DNA of 46,726 nt, taken from an uncultured Bacteroidota bacterium (GTDB lineage: Bacteria > Bacteroidota > Bacteroidia > Chitinophagales > Chitinophagaceae). Where the stretch lies: the NCBI GenBank assembly GCA_903906365.1, contig CAIVKC010000009.1:1-46726 (forward strand). The letters run 5' to 3'. The notes below the pieces were generated by a model. It did not search any database, had not been told where the DNA came from, and saw only the letters and a list, made by a program, of their open reading frames with translations. This document shows, piece by piece, positions 1 through 8,521 of the stretch (the stretch's first letter is position 1; the number at the start of each line of letters is the position of its first letter). The position numbers and the translations under genes are program-made.

Positions 1-919
1 CGGAATCGATGTCATGGATCTTGACCGGAATCACCCGGGAGGCCAGATTGCCGCTGGCCAACCTGATGGAGGCCCCGAGACGGTCGTTCCTGGCATCGGA
101 AAGAAATCCCCTGAACTCTTCTTTCCAGATAGTGGAACCGGTATCGCAATAGGTCTGGGAAATGATGGGAATAAAAATCAGGGAGCTGATCCTTTTTTGA
201 CCTGGTGTGCCTTCAGTTTCCGGGTTAGTGTCAAAATAAATGGAAAGCCGGTCTTTGAGGGTGGCACCAAGCTCCTGACTGAGCTTGTCCACAAATTCAG
301 TCACCCATCCGTCATATTTATTGTCATTGAGCCGGAAGCTGACATGGATATCGCAGTCATATTCGGGTAAAATCGAGGATTTTTCAGGTTTCGGCCGCGG
401 GCTTTGGGTCCTGGCCTCCGTGCCGGCTGCCGTCACATTGTAAACAGGCACCGGGTCCTTTACATTCTTGAGGGTCTCCACCCGCACAAAAACCGAGCTG
501 ATGTCATTTTTATTGGAAATATTGCGGTGAACGGATTCAGAAACGATGATACCCCCCGAGGGCGCCAGGGACTGGATGCGGGAGGCGATGTTGACCGCGT
601 CACCGAACACATCCCCGTTTTCAAATACAACCTCCCCCTGGTGTATCCCGATGCGCAGCCTGAAATCACTGGATGCATTGCAGGCCTCCTGAATTTTTAT
701 GGCTGCGTAGACGGCATTGGATACCGTAGGGAAACTGGCCAGTACCCCATCTCCGAGTTCCTTGATCCACTGGCCTCCGAAAAAAGCGATGATTGGTTTT
801 TGTATCTCCCGGTTTTTACGCAGCAGCTCAAAAGCCTTTTGTTCATTATTGCCCATCAGCGCGGTATAACCCTCTATGTCCGTAAACATAATTGCAGCTA
901 GCTGACGTGACTGTATCAT
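1..919 (-). CDS. Class III adenylate/guanylate cyclase with TIR domain (C-terminus outside window)
   Basis: The frame is open for 306 codons from the ATG at 919 to the left edge of the window, so the C-terminus is missing. Residues 7-175 are a class III cyclase catalytic domain. FTDIEGY carries the first metal Asp (D14), IKELGDG carries K53 and the second metal Asp (D57), and GDVFGDAVNIASR follows at 102-114. Lys53 together with the Asp of GDVFG is the usual adenine-recognition pair, so ATP is the likely substrate (family knowledge plus inference). From about residue 197 a TIR-like domain starts (YDCDIHVSFR), with a W-K-E-E-F stretch where the catalytic Glu of NAD-cleaving TIRs would lie. There is no signal peptide, so it should be cytoplasmic. 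A TATTTG element lies about 15 nt before the start. Related proteins often continue into repeats such as TPR, which cannot be seen here. Confidence 0.85.
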   Translation of the reverse strand, partial: MIQSRQLAAIMFTDIEGYTALMGNNEQKAFELLRKNREIQKPIIAFFGGQWIKELGDGVLASFPTVSNAVYAAIKIQEACNASSDFRLRIGIHQGEVVFENGDVFGDAVNIASRIQSLAPSGGIIVSESVHRNISNKNDISSVFVRVETLKNVKDPVPVYNVTAAGTEARTQSPRPKPEKSSILPEYDCDIHVSFRLNDNKYDGWVTEFVDKLSQELGATLKDRLSIYFDTNPETEGTPGQKRISSLIFIPIISQTYCDTGSTIWKEEFRGFLSDARNDRLGASIRLASGNLASRVIPVKIHDIDS

Positions 920-1021
920 GTCTGGAAATTAACAAATATTCTTTACAGGCTAAAAAAAATTATTTTTATGCACATGCCTTTCAATCCGGACATATTGTTA
1001 ATTCAGCCGCAGAAACTTTAG

Positions 1022-1050
1022 CGTGCAGGCCCGTTAAAAGGGCCTGCACG
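1022..1050 (-). terminator. Hairpin downstream of the GH9 gene
   Basis: A perfect 11-bp inverted repeat (CGTGCAGGCCC with GGGCCTGCACG) encloses a 7-nt loop. It lies about 145 nt after the stop of the GH9-deacetylase gene and 100 nt before the cyclase start, both on the minus strand. The sequence after the stem on the minus strand is only moderately T-rich, so this is a probable rather than certain intrinsic terminator. The rest of 920-1194 shows no gene. Confidence 0.5.
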
Positions 1051-1194
1051 GCCCGGATAAGCGCCGTTCTACCGCCAAAGGATAACCGGAACCACCTGGC
1101 ATGCAGCCATTCGGCTCCCGGGGGGGATAATAATTACACCCCAGCATAAAAAAATGGGGGCTTCCTGAATTTTTTCTCCGGTTTATGCAGCTGC

Positions 1195-3711
1195 TCAGTT
1201 GGATACAGCCGCGGCGGGCCCTGGGTCCAGGAGTTCATCCAGGGTAAGGAGTTGGTAATGCCTGGATTTCAGGTAAGCAATCAGCTCGCGGAGCCTTCCG
1301 TAGAGCTTATCGGTCCGTCTTGGATCGGTGCCTGCATGCAGCAGGATGATCGTGCCGTTTAAACCCGCCGGGTCCTTTTTTTCAAAGGATTTCAGCGAAT
1401 CCAGCAGCGCCAGGCTGCTGTAGTAGGCGGGCCCCATCCCCGGGTACACGTAATCGGCATTGGTTCTTATGCCCGGGGTAAAATTGGCGAGCCGTAGGCC
1501 CATTTGACGGCTCCACAGGGCAATGCTGTCGTTCCACCATTCAAAGGGGGGGATGAAATAATGAAGCCGGGAAAGGTCCAGGCCGGCATCCCGGATGGAG
1601 GACAGGTTTTGGCGGAGATCAGTTTCAAAGTCCCGCCTGCTTACCAGCAGGCTGTCGCGTTTTTCCCAGTCACAGTACAGGAGATGCTGGTCGGAATGGG
1701 GACCCAGCAGGGACCCGTTTTTGGCAAGCTGTCGCAAGTAAGGTAAAAAGGCGGCCTGCCTATAAAACCTGCCCGTAAAAAAGAAGGAAGCCTTCTGATG
1801 GGTCTGCCCCAAAACCCGGCTGATGAAGGGAAGCCCATCTCCAAAAGTATCCCCGGTAAAGACCAGGGCCAGGCTTTTGCGGGAAGTGTCTGCGCGAATG
1901 ATCCCCCCGTGGAAAAGCTCAGGACGTCTCCCCTGACCGGCCCCGGCCTCCATGGCTGCCAGCAGGTAGACCAGCGAGGCGGTTCCGTCCATGGTGGGTT
2001 CATCGGTGGAATAATCCCCATAGTCATCGTGGTAAACAGCCAGCTGGCTCTGGAATGGCGCGAAAGCGTCCGGGTGGGTGAGGGTAATCCCGATGAGGTG
2101 GCTGTATATACTGGTATAGACCGGCCCGTCGACCAGTCCGCCGTCAATGCGGTAATTTTTGAGGTGGGACAGCGAAGAATGGGGATCCCTGGGAGAGACG
2201 CCCTGGGCGGGCAGCCCGTAAACCATGCTGGTGCCCCAGGGATTGCAGCCGAACAGCCAGTCAAAGCAGGCCTGTTCCAGGGCCTGGTAGCGGCGGTCCC
2301 CGGTGAGTCGGCGGTACCAGTAGCACTGGATGGCAAAACTCACCGTCAGGTTATTGGAGCACCAGATAAAGGGAATGCCGCGGTAAAAGGCGTTGCCCCT
2401 GGCCAGCTGCCAGACCCTGTCAATGCCCTGACGGTAATAGCTGACCAGGGTGTCCCTGCGGCGGCCGCTGAGTAACTTAGCCAGTTCGTAATGTCCTGCG
2501 TTTACGAAAGGATACCACTGGTAATGGGCCGCGGTATCTTTTCCAAACCAGGGGGTACAGGGTTCCTGAAGGGCGTACTGAAAGGCGCTGTCGGTATACC
2601 CCTTTTTTCCTGACGCACCCCAAGCCAGCATCGCACCGGCCAGCTCCATATCGTCGGTCCAGTTGTCTTCGGCATATATATAGGGTGTTACCACCGAGGC
2701 GGTCTGGCAGGCACCCGGTTTTTGAACACCCAGCACATAGGAACTGCTGGCCTTTGCTACCAGGGAACCGGCAAATTCCGGGTAGATGGGGGCCAGTACC
2801 CGGGCACCCAGGGCAAAGGCACTGGCAAACTTGCCGGCGATGGAGGCCACGCCGGTCGTGTTGTTCATGTATTTGCCCCTGACCTGGGGGCTGCCGCTGC
2901 AGAAATATACAGGCCGCTCCAGCCCCCTTCCGTAAAAATTGGTATCCTCCTTGGGTATGCGCATCCCGCGGTGATCCCGGTCGTCACCGATCTGGTTAAA
3001 CAGCCAGTCGTCCCTTGGGTGCATCTTTACCAGCCAGTCCAGACCCCATTTGGCTTCATCGACTACATCGGGGATCTTGTTTTTGCCATCCAGTCCGTTG
3101 GCCAGTTTTTCATCGGAAAATACAGCGGGGAAATCCCGGTAGGCAGCCAGCAGGTGCCAGGTCGCATTGGCCGAAGTGGAGGCATACTGCAGGTAATCGG
3201 TGGCATCATGCCATCCACCTACCACATCGATATGGGTGCTGTCCGCCACAGGGGCATAGAGGGTATAGCCGTCATGGAGGTGGCAGGAATCATGGAGGAA
3301 GGGGTTGAATCCACTGCGCTGCTGGCGGAGGTAGCGCAGGCAAAAATCCGCGCTGCCTTCGTAGACATCATTTCCGATGGGGAATTCCGGGGAACTGGCA
3401 CCGACGGCCCTGATCACATAGCGGCCGGTGGTGGTAAAAGCCGAAAAATCCAGCCGGTAGGAATCGGTGAAAGGCCCATATTTTCCAAAGGAACGCCCGG
3501 CGGTGCCCCTAAAGGCGATGCGCCCGGTCTGTGCATTGACCAGTACAAAACTGTCGGCACCCGCAGACCGGATGCATCCCAGTACGGCCACCTTAACCCC
3601 AGCGGGCGCATAGCCAAGCTGGTTGACCCGGATCCAGGAGCCGGCATCCTGGGAATAGGAGCCGGCGGAAAGGAGATGGAGGACCAGCAAAAAAAGGATT
3701 CTTTGGAACAT
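1195..3711 (-). CDS. Secreted GH9 glycosidase fused to NodB-like polysaccharide deacetylase
   Basis: An 838-residue protein with a signal peptide (1-20). Residues 24-110 are the Ig-like domain usual before GH9 (WIRVNQLGY start). Residues 120-590 are the GH9 (alpha/alpha)6 catalytic domain. WHDATDY at 167-173 supplies the nucleophile-activating Asp pair (D169, D172), and STDEPTMDG supplies the proton donor E571. Residues 600-828 form a CE4/NodB-type domain: FTGDTFGDG (618-626) replaces the usual TFDD, PHSDQH (671-676) keeps the metal histidines, PPFEW follows, and IILLHAG closes the barrel. GH9 members are mostly endoglucanases, but some are exo-glucosaminidases. A joined deacetylase would fit an amino-sugar polymer, which is inference. 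The gene starts 52 nt after the DsrE-like gene, suggesting cotranscription. Confidence 0.88.
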   Translation of the reverse strand: MFQRILFLLVLHLLSAGSYSQDAGSWIRVNQLGYAPAGVKVAVLGCIRSAGADSFVLVNAQTGRIAFRGTAGRSFGKYGPFTDSYRLDFSAFTTTGRYVIRAVGASSPEFPIGNDVYEGSADFCLRYLRQQRSGFNPFLHDSCHLHDGYTLYAPVADSTHIDVVGGWHDATDYLQYASTSANATWHLLAAYRDFPAVFSDEKLANGLDGKNKIPDVVDEAKWGLDWLVKMHPRDDWLFNQIGDDRDHRGMRIPKEDTNFYGRGLERPVYFCSGSPQVRGKYMNNTTGVASIAGKFASAFALGARVLAPIYPEFAGSLVAKASSSYVLGVQKPGACQTASVVTPYIYAEDNWTDDMELAGAMLAWGASGKKGYTDSAFQYALQEPCTPWFGKDTAAHYQWYPFVNAGHYELAKLLSGRRRDTLVSYYRQGIDRVWQLARGNAFYRGIPFIWCSNNLTVSFAIQCYWYRRLTGDRRYQALEQACFDWLFGCNPWGTSMVYGLPAQGVSPRDPHSSLSHLKNYRIDGGLVDGPVYTSIYSHLIGITLTHPDAFAPFQSQLAVYHDDYGDYSTDEPTMDGTASLVYLLAAMEAGAGQGRRPELFHGGIIRADTSRKSLALVFTGDTFGDGLPFISRVLGQTHQKASFFFTGRFYRQAAFLPYLRQLAKNGSLLGPHSDQHLLYCDWEKRDSLLVSRRDFETDLRQNLSSIRDAGLDLSRLHYFIPPFEWWNDSIALWSRQMGLRLANFTPGIRTNADYVYPGMGPAYYSSLALLDSLKSFEKKDPAGLNGTIILLHAGTDPRRTDKLYGRLRELIAYLKSRHYQLLTLDELLDPGPAAAVSN

Positions 3712-3763
3712 GCAAAAAGCTGCATTTGGGTTAACGGGAAAAGATCAACGCCGGGAGGCGGCA

Positions 3764-4450
3764 CTACTGCAAAACGTATTTCACATAGCCTCTGAGCTGG
3801 TAGGAGGACAGCGCCGTCTGGGCAGTAAGGGAGACTTTAACCAGGGGCAGCAGCTCCTCTTTTTTAATATTGAAAAAATTCATGGCCTGCCCGCAGGCGA
3901 TAAACCGCGCGCCGGCGGCGGTGAGATCACCAATGAGTTTCAGGTTGGGGTTTTCCAACTTATAGTGTTTTTTGTAGTATTCATTGCCGGTAATGGCATT
4001 GAGCGCTGCGGCATGGACCACAATGACCGGGAAGATCTTCTTTGCCGGGATACCGGAAGCTATATGGAGGTTGATGATCCGGGCTACCTCGGTCAGCCCG
4101 GCATTGATTTCTGCGGAGGCGGAGTCCGGGTTATTGGCCGTGAGCTCAAAAAGCAGTTTGTAGTCCAGGCCGGGATCCGGGATTTCTGTGGGATCCTTCA
4201 CCGGTATGATGCCTGAATACTGCCCTCCGTTTAACAGGGGATACACCAGCAGGGCATTGATCTTATCCCATTTGAGCTTATCGGCAAATTCCTTTTCCAC
4301 CTTGACAGAATCGGCATGGGCCATGACCCGCAGGGTGCTGTCCTTTTGCATTTTCCGGACCCTCAGCACGCTATCCAGGCCGGAAACAGCCTGGCAAAAC
4401 AGGGTACCCGAAATTAGCAGGGCCACAAGGAGAACAAATGTTTTTTTCAT
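3764..4450 (-). CDS. Exported DsrE-family protein
   Basis: 228 residues with a clear signal peptide (1-20, ending near FCQA). The C-terminal 110 residues match the DsrE/DsrF fold: IPAKKIFPVIVVHA, then LKLIGDLTAAGARFIACGQAM, then a helical tail with LPLVKVSLTAQTAL. The single Cys of ACGQAM occupies the position of the conserved Cys in DsrE-like sulfur-carrier proteins. Export to the periplasm is common for this subgroup in Bacteroidota, but the reaction is unknown. The N-terminal 90 residues are family-specific, with a charged helix at about 30-65. The gene sits between a GH13 enzyme (90 nt upstream) and the GH9 fusion (52 nt downstream), all on the minus strand. No functional link to carbohydrate breakdown can be shown from sequence. 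Confidence 0.75.
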   Translation of the reverse strand: MKKTFVLLVALLISGTLFCQAVSGLDSVLRVRKMQKDSTLRVMAHADSVKVEKEFADKLKWDKINALLVYPLLNGGQYSGIIPVKDPTEIPDPGLDYKLLFELTANNPDSASAEINAGLTEVARIINLHIASGIPAKKIFPVIVVHAAALNAITGNEYYKKHYKLENPNLKLIGDLTAAGARFIACGQAMNFFNIKKEELLPLVKVSLTAQTALSSYQLRGYVKYVLQ

Positions 4451-4540
4451 AAATTAGTTAGTATTTGTGGGTAAGGTAAATATTTAATATTTCCCAAATG
4501 CGTTCTCCCTCAAAATAATGACGGCCCCGGGATCTTTCGG

Positions 4541-6286
4541 TCACAGGCTGTATATACAGGCTTCATAAGGTCTCAGGCTGAACTCCTTTTCCCCCGGGCG
4601 GCTGACAGGAGCCGAGGGGTAATTGGTCAGCAACAGTTTGGCCCGGCCGGTCTGAACGCCCGGACGCACCCTGGCCGCCGCCGCAGAAAAGTTGAGCAGC
4701 ACCAGCATCCGATGGTCTTTTATTTCCCGCGTAAAGGCATAGACCCGGGGATTGGAGCGGTCGCGCAGGGTATAATTTCCGTATACCAGCACTTCATTTT
4801 GCTTTCGGAGTTTAACGAGTTGCCTGAAATAATTCAGGCAGCTGCCTGGATCGTTTTGCTGGGCGGCGGCATTGATGGCGGTATAATTGGGATTCACCCT
4901 GATCCAGGGGATTGCCGTGGTGAATCCGGCCTGGGCCGTGCCATCCCACTGAAATGGGGTCCTTGCGTTGTCCCGGCTTTCAAACTGTATTTTCTGCAGG
5001 AACTTCCTTAAGTCACCGCCTTTTTTTTGTTCCCTCCGGTAAGCGTCCAGGGTGGGTACATCCCTGAATTCACCGATGGAGGTAAATCCGGCATTGGTCA
5101 TGCCGAGTTCGTCCCCGTTATAATAAAAGGGGGTTCCACGCCGGGTCATGACCAGGGTGGTAAGCATTTTGGAGGAGAGCTCCCTGTAGGCTGGGCGGTC
5201 GTTTCCCATGCGGCTGACCAGCCGGGACATGTCGTGGTTGGCCAGGTATACGGCCAGCCAGCCGCTGCTCCCAAAGGAGCTGTCCAGCCTATCAAAGGCT
5301 TCCTTTAATCGCAGCAGCCGCGGGCCGACGGGCTTGAAAATATTGGTCCCGTCAAAGGCGTAGGCCATATTGAGTTCCTTTCTGTGCGCATCCACCAGGT
5401 TATGCGCGTCTTCCAGGGTGTCGCCCGCCCCTTCGGCTACGCCCATGATGCCATAGGGGCTGAAGACCTCCCGGTTCATTTCCCGGAGGTATCCGTGGAG
5501 GTTGCCCTGCATGGCATAATAGCGCGTGAAATCCTTTTCAAAGCCTTTGGGAAATTCCGGAAATGTGGTGTCCTTGGCGGCAAACTGGAAGGCATCCAGC
5601 CGGAAGCCGTCGATGCCCTTGTCGGCCCAGAATTTCATGATATCATAGACTTCCCGGCGGACCTTCGGGTTTTCCCAGTTGAGATCAGGTTGCTTGCGGG
5701 AAAAATAATGCAGGTAGTAGGCGTCCGTGAGTGAATCATACATCCAGGCATCGTGGTTGATGTCAAAGAGGCTGTAGCGGTAAGGGGGTTTGCCGTCTTC
5801 GGCATTCCACCAGTGGTAATAGTCGCGGTAGGGGTTGTTTCTGGAACTCCGGCTTTGTTTGAACCATTGGTGCTCATCGCTGCTGTGGTTAACCACCAAA
5901 TCCATGATGAGCCGGATCCCTCTTGCATGCAGTCCTTTGAGCAGTTCATCGAAATCCGCCATGGTCCCGAACTCCTTCATGATGCTACGGTAATCGCTGA
6001 CGTCATAGCCATTGTCATCATTGGGTGAAGCGTAGATCGGGTTTAGCCAAACGGCATCTATTCCCAGGCTCTGGAGATAATCGAGCCTGGAAATAATTCC
6101 CCGCAGGTCCCCGATGCCGTCCCCGTCGCTGTCCTTAAAACTGCGGGGGTAAATCTGGTAAATGACGGCTTCCTTCCACCAGGCCCTGGCGCTGTCGGGT
6201 ATATGGGGGCCTGCCTGGCCCTGGGCAGGGTCCCGCTGCAGACAGCAGGCGGCCAGGATTCCGAAAACAGATAATAAGGGTCTCAT
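4541..6286 (-). CDS. GH13 alpha-glucosidase/oligo-1,6-glucosidase-like lipoprotein
   Basis: 581 residues from the ATG at 6286. An upstream in-frame start at 6325 exists, but only the internal one puts a signal sequence at the N-terminus, with lipobox LAAC (Cys14). The (beta/alpha)8 barrel begins at WWKEAVIYQIYPRSF (36-50). Catalytic residues are D231 (GFRLDAF), E285 (GVAEGAG) and D352 (LANHDMS). DVVNH-like (DLVVNHSS), QPDLNW and the long region before the proton donor are typical of oligo-1,6-glucosidase/alpha-glucosidase subfamilies rather than large endo-amylases. A C-terminal beta domain (MLVLLNFS) completes the usual length. It probably cleaves short alpha-gluco-oligosaccharides in the periplasm or at the outer membrane. 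It is the first gene of the possible GH13/DsrE/GH9 unit. Confidence 0.9.
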   Translation of the reverse strand: MRPLLSVFGILAACCLQRDPAQGQAGPHIPDSARAWWKEAVIYQIYPRSFKDSDGDGIGDLRGIISRLDYLQSLGIDAVWLNPIYASPNDDNGYDVSDYRSIMKEFGTMADFDELLKGLHARGIRLIMDLVVNHSSDEHQWFKQSRSSRNNPYRDYYHWWNAEDGKPPYRYSLFDINHDAWMYDSLTDAYYLHYFSRKQPDLNWENPKVRREVYDIMKFWADKGIDGFRLDAFQFAAKDTTFPEFPKGFEKDFTRYYAMQGNLHGYLREMNREVFSPYGIMGVAEGAGDTLEDAHNLVDAHRKELNMAYAFDGTNIFKPVGPRLLRLKEAFDRLDSSFGSSGWLAVYLANHDMSRLVSRMGNDRPAYRELSSKMLTTLVMTRRGTPFYYNGDELGMTNAGFTSIGEFRDVPTLDAYRREQKKGGDLRKFLQKIQFESRDNARTPFQWDGTAQAGFTTAIPWIRVNPNYTAINAAAQQNDPGSCLNYFRQLVKLRKQNEVLVYGNYTLRDRSNPRVYAFTREIKDHRMLVLLNFSAAAARVRPGVQTGRAKLLLTNYPSAPVSRPGEKEFSLRPYEACIYSL

Positions 6287-6390
6287 AACAGGGGCTTTTT
6301 CTGTTAAATCAATGAGGGCATCCATCCGCTAAAAGCCATCCCCGGGTCTGCCGCCGCTCTACCTGCAGGTGGAGGCAGCGAAGGGTTCTT

Positions 6391-6415
6391 GGCCCGCTCC
6401 CCCTCCGGGGGGGCC
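6391..6415. other. GC-rich hairpin upstream of the GH13 gene
   Basis: CCCCC-TCC-GGGGG forms a tight stem with a 3-nt loop, and outer GGCC/GGCC can pair around it with a 4-nt bulge. It lies about 105 nt before the GH13 start. It may be a leader structure or a dispersed intergenic repeat. Only the pairing is directly visible. Confidence 0.35.
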
Positions 6416-6993
6416 GCATCGATTCCTCCCTGAAAATTATTGAATTACCGCTTGATTTTTATAAAATATTTTAAGGGTAAACCGCCGGCGGCCGGGACTG
6501 TAAGGAAGCCTTTGGGAACTCCGGACCAAGGCTGGAACGGGGGCCGTCTCCGCGCTGCTTGGGGGATTAGTTTGAGGGAAGGGGTTGCAGGACCCGGGTC
6601 TTTAGGGAGATGACAAAATCCTGGTACTCATGTCCGTTTCGATACAGCAGTTTCTTGATGCAGACATGAACATCGCCTGCTGGTTTCAGCAGCGTACCGC
6701 CGCTAAAAACAGCGCTGCGAAGTAAGCAGCCGGGCAACCCGGGGGGCGGATCTGATCCGGAGCCGCTCCAATCCTCTTGAACAGGTTGGCTGTTTTTTTG
6801 CACCGGGATAAAAGAACTGCCCGGCTGTAGTCTGTAATGACTTTTAAAAGGCTTCTTGCCTCCTTGGAACAAAAAGCCTGTGTTTCCATTGCGATGCCTA
6901 AAAAGGAAAACCGGTTGACCAGGGGATGGCCATTTTCTTTTTTTCAAATGATCTTATTATTGTTTTCAAACGCGCAGGTATGCCAATTCCAAA

Positions 6994-7021
6994 TCCGGTA
7001 ATCATCATCCGGTAATCATCT
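6994..7021. repeat. 14-bp tandem duplication
   Basis: TCCGGTAATCATCA is followed directly by TCCGGTAATCATCT, two adjacent copies differing at the last base. It lies in the gene-free region and looks like a replication-slippage product. No function is apparent. Confidence 0.7.
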
Positions 7022-7177
7022 CCTTGCCGCTCCATGGGTAAAGCCCAAGCTTTTCAGGTGTTTTGGTTGGATAAGAACGCGGGCTACCCTAAACTTTGAT
7101 CCGAAGACGGGTTACATAGGGAATTGTCTTGTTGATCTTGTTTTAAAATGTAATAAATAGTTTAATTGTCACACCCC

Positions 7178-7208
7178 TGCAATAGTTTGCAATAATAACC
7201 TTGCAATA
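7178..7208 (+). repeat. Three TGCAATA repeats upstream of the LpxR-like gene
   Basis: TGCAATA occurs at 7178-7184, 7188-7194 and 7202-7208, spaced 10 and 14 nt start to start, in an AT-rich stretch about 275 nt before the LpxR-like start. The arrangement could be a regulator binding site, but the spacing is irregular and the motif is short enough to arise by chance. Confidence 0.3.
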
Positions 7209-7481
7209 AATCAATTCAAAATAGCATTCAAAGCCGGGTTTTAACCATTTTTGACGGGGTGTGCTGAATGCCAAAAACCCAGCTCAAGGATTGTCCGGCA
7301 GGCTTTTGATTCGATTTTAGTCTTTTTAAAAGCTGGTTTTCGCTATTGCTGCCGGGAATAGGTCGCCACGCTGATGCCGGTCATAAAATGAGAATATCAC
7401 CGGACCTATTTTCAGGCTTTTATTACCCCATAGGATTTGCCGTTCAACAGCCCCTGGCGGGTAAGCCTCAAAGTGGCACTT

Positions 7482-8492
7482 ATGATGCAACATAAATCAA
7501 ACATACCCCCAGGGCTGATCATCCTGTTATTGACCGCCAGTTTTTTTCCGGGGTATGCCCAGCCGTCTTTTAAGGCCCAGGCGGTCCGCTTTTCAGAAGA
7601 CAATGATTTTATCAACCTCAGGGGGGAGGGCACCGACCGGTATTATACCAACGGGACCCGTATCGACCTGCTTTACACCAAGTCACCGGCAAGAAAATTT
7701 CCGACCAGCCTGTTGATTCCGCTACACGAAGGCTCCGATGACCTCTATGCCGTGGGCATCAACCAGCTGATTTTCACCCCCAGCGATATTTCCAATCCAC
7801 AGGTCATAGCGGGGGACCGGCCCTATGCCGGGTTACTGTTCCTCAACCATACCCTGGTGTCCTCCGACAATGTCAACAAGCAAAAACTCACCACCGAGAT
7901 GGACCTGGGTGTCATCGGACCGGCTTCCTTTGCCAGGGAGACACAAACCTTTATCCACCGGCTGATCCATTCCCAAAAACCAATGGGTTGGGATAACCAG
8001 GTCAAAGATGATATTATCCTCAATTACCAGATCCAGTATGAAAAACTCCTGATCAGCCCATCCGATAAATTTGAGCTCATCGGCCTGGTGGAAGCCGATG
8101 CCGGCACCCTCTCCAATAAGATTGCTGCCGGGCTGACCTTTCGGGTCGGCAGGTATAATTCCTATTTTTCACATTATGAAAAACCCGGCATTCCCATCCG
8201 GGACGGCGCGGCGAACAGCTACATGAAGTACCAGTTCTATTTTTACCTCAAACCTGTTCTGGTTGCTTTTATGGATAACTCGGTGCTTCAGGGCGGGATG
8301 TTCACCGGCTACCATTCGGTCTACACCATCCCCACCGACAGCCTGACCCGCTATTATATGCAGTTTGAGTATGGCATTGTTTTCGGGATCAAGCGATTTG
8401 GGATATCCGTCGATGAAAAACTGCGGACCAGGGAATATAAGGGCTCCCAGGTCGTACAGGTTGGAAATATTACCCTCTTTATTGGACTGTGA
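7482..8492 (+). CDS. LpxR-like lipid A deacylase (DUF2219), outer-membrane beta-barrel
   Basis: 336 residues from the ATG at 7482, chosen because it places a signal peptide (to about residue 27, GYAQ) at the start. An in-frame upstream start at 7437 would bury it. The mature protein begins with the LpxR/DUF2219 signature: SEDNDF, with the Asn-Asp pair that corresponds to the active-site/calcium region of LpxR, then TDRYYTNGTRIDLLY. DRPYAGLLF and alternating beta strands follow to a C-terminal aromatic-rich strand, as expected for a 12-stranded barrel. LpxR removes the 3'-acyloxyacyl chain from lipid A in the outer leaflet in enterobacteria. Activity in this group is inferred. The gene is convergent with the sialidase-fold gene, only 29 bp apart. 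Confidence 0.8.
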   Translation: MMQHKSNIPPGLIILLLTASFFPGYAQPSFKAQAVRFSEDNDFINLRGEGTDRYYTNGTRIDLLYTKSPARKFPTSLLIPLHEGSDDLYAVGINQLIFTPSDISNPQVIAGDRPYAGLLFLNHTLVSSDNVNKQKLTTEMDLGVIGPASFARETQTFIHRLIHSQKPMGWDNQVKDDIILNYQIQYEKLLISPSDKFELIGLVEADAGTLSNKIAAGLTFRVGRYNSYFSHYEKPGIPIRDGAANSYMKYQFYFYLKPVLVAFMDNSVLQGGMFTGYHSVYTIPTDSLTRYYMQFEYGIVFGIKRFGISVDEKLRTREYKGSQVVQVGNITLFIGL

Positions 8493-8521
8493 AGGCCTCC
8501 CTGCCCCTACGGCCGGTATAC

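Larger units (their letters stand above)
6287..7481. other. 1.2-kb intergenic region without a convincing gene
   Basis: This gap separates the minus-strand GH13 gene from the plus-strand LpxR-like gene. The only sizeable reading frame (6567-6947, minus, 126 codons) is rich in Pro, Ser, Gln and Lys with no recognisable domain. A second overlapping minus frame (6686-6889) is equally plausible as a relic, and neither shows family motifs. The right part (7136-7260) is AT-rich and contains three TGCAATA copies. The region could hold a decayed gene and the LpxR promoter. Confidence 0.5.

Noticed and set aside
404-901. Plus-strand open frame of 165 codons
   Set aside because: It is antisense to the cyclase domain, whose motifs are unambiguous.
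1-919. Pycsar-type antiphage system (pyrimidine cyclase plus TIR effector)
   Set aside because: The cyclase keeps adenine-recognition residues, both domains are in one protein, and no separate effector or defence gene is adjacent.
2722-3795. Plus-strand open frame of 357 codons
   Set aside because: It lies antisense to the GH9 gene and shows no signal or domain. High G+C makes such frames common.
6567-6947. 126-codon minus-strand frame
   Set aside because: No motif, signal or start context. An overlapping frame is equally open, so it is treated as possible relic only.
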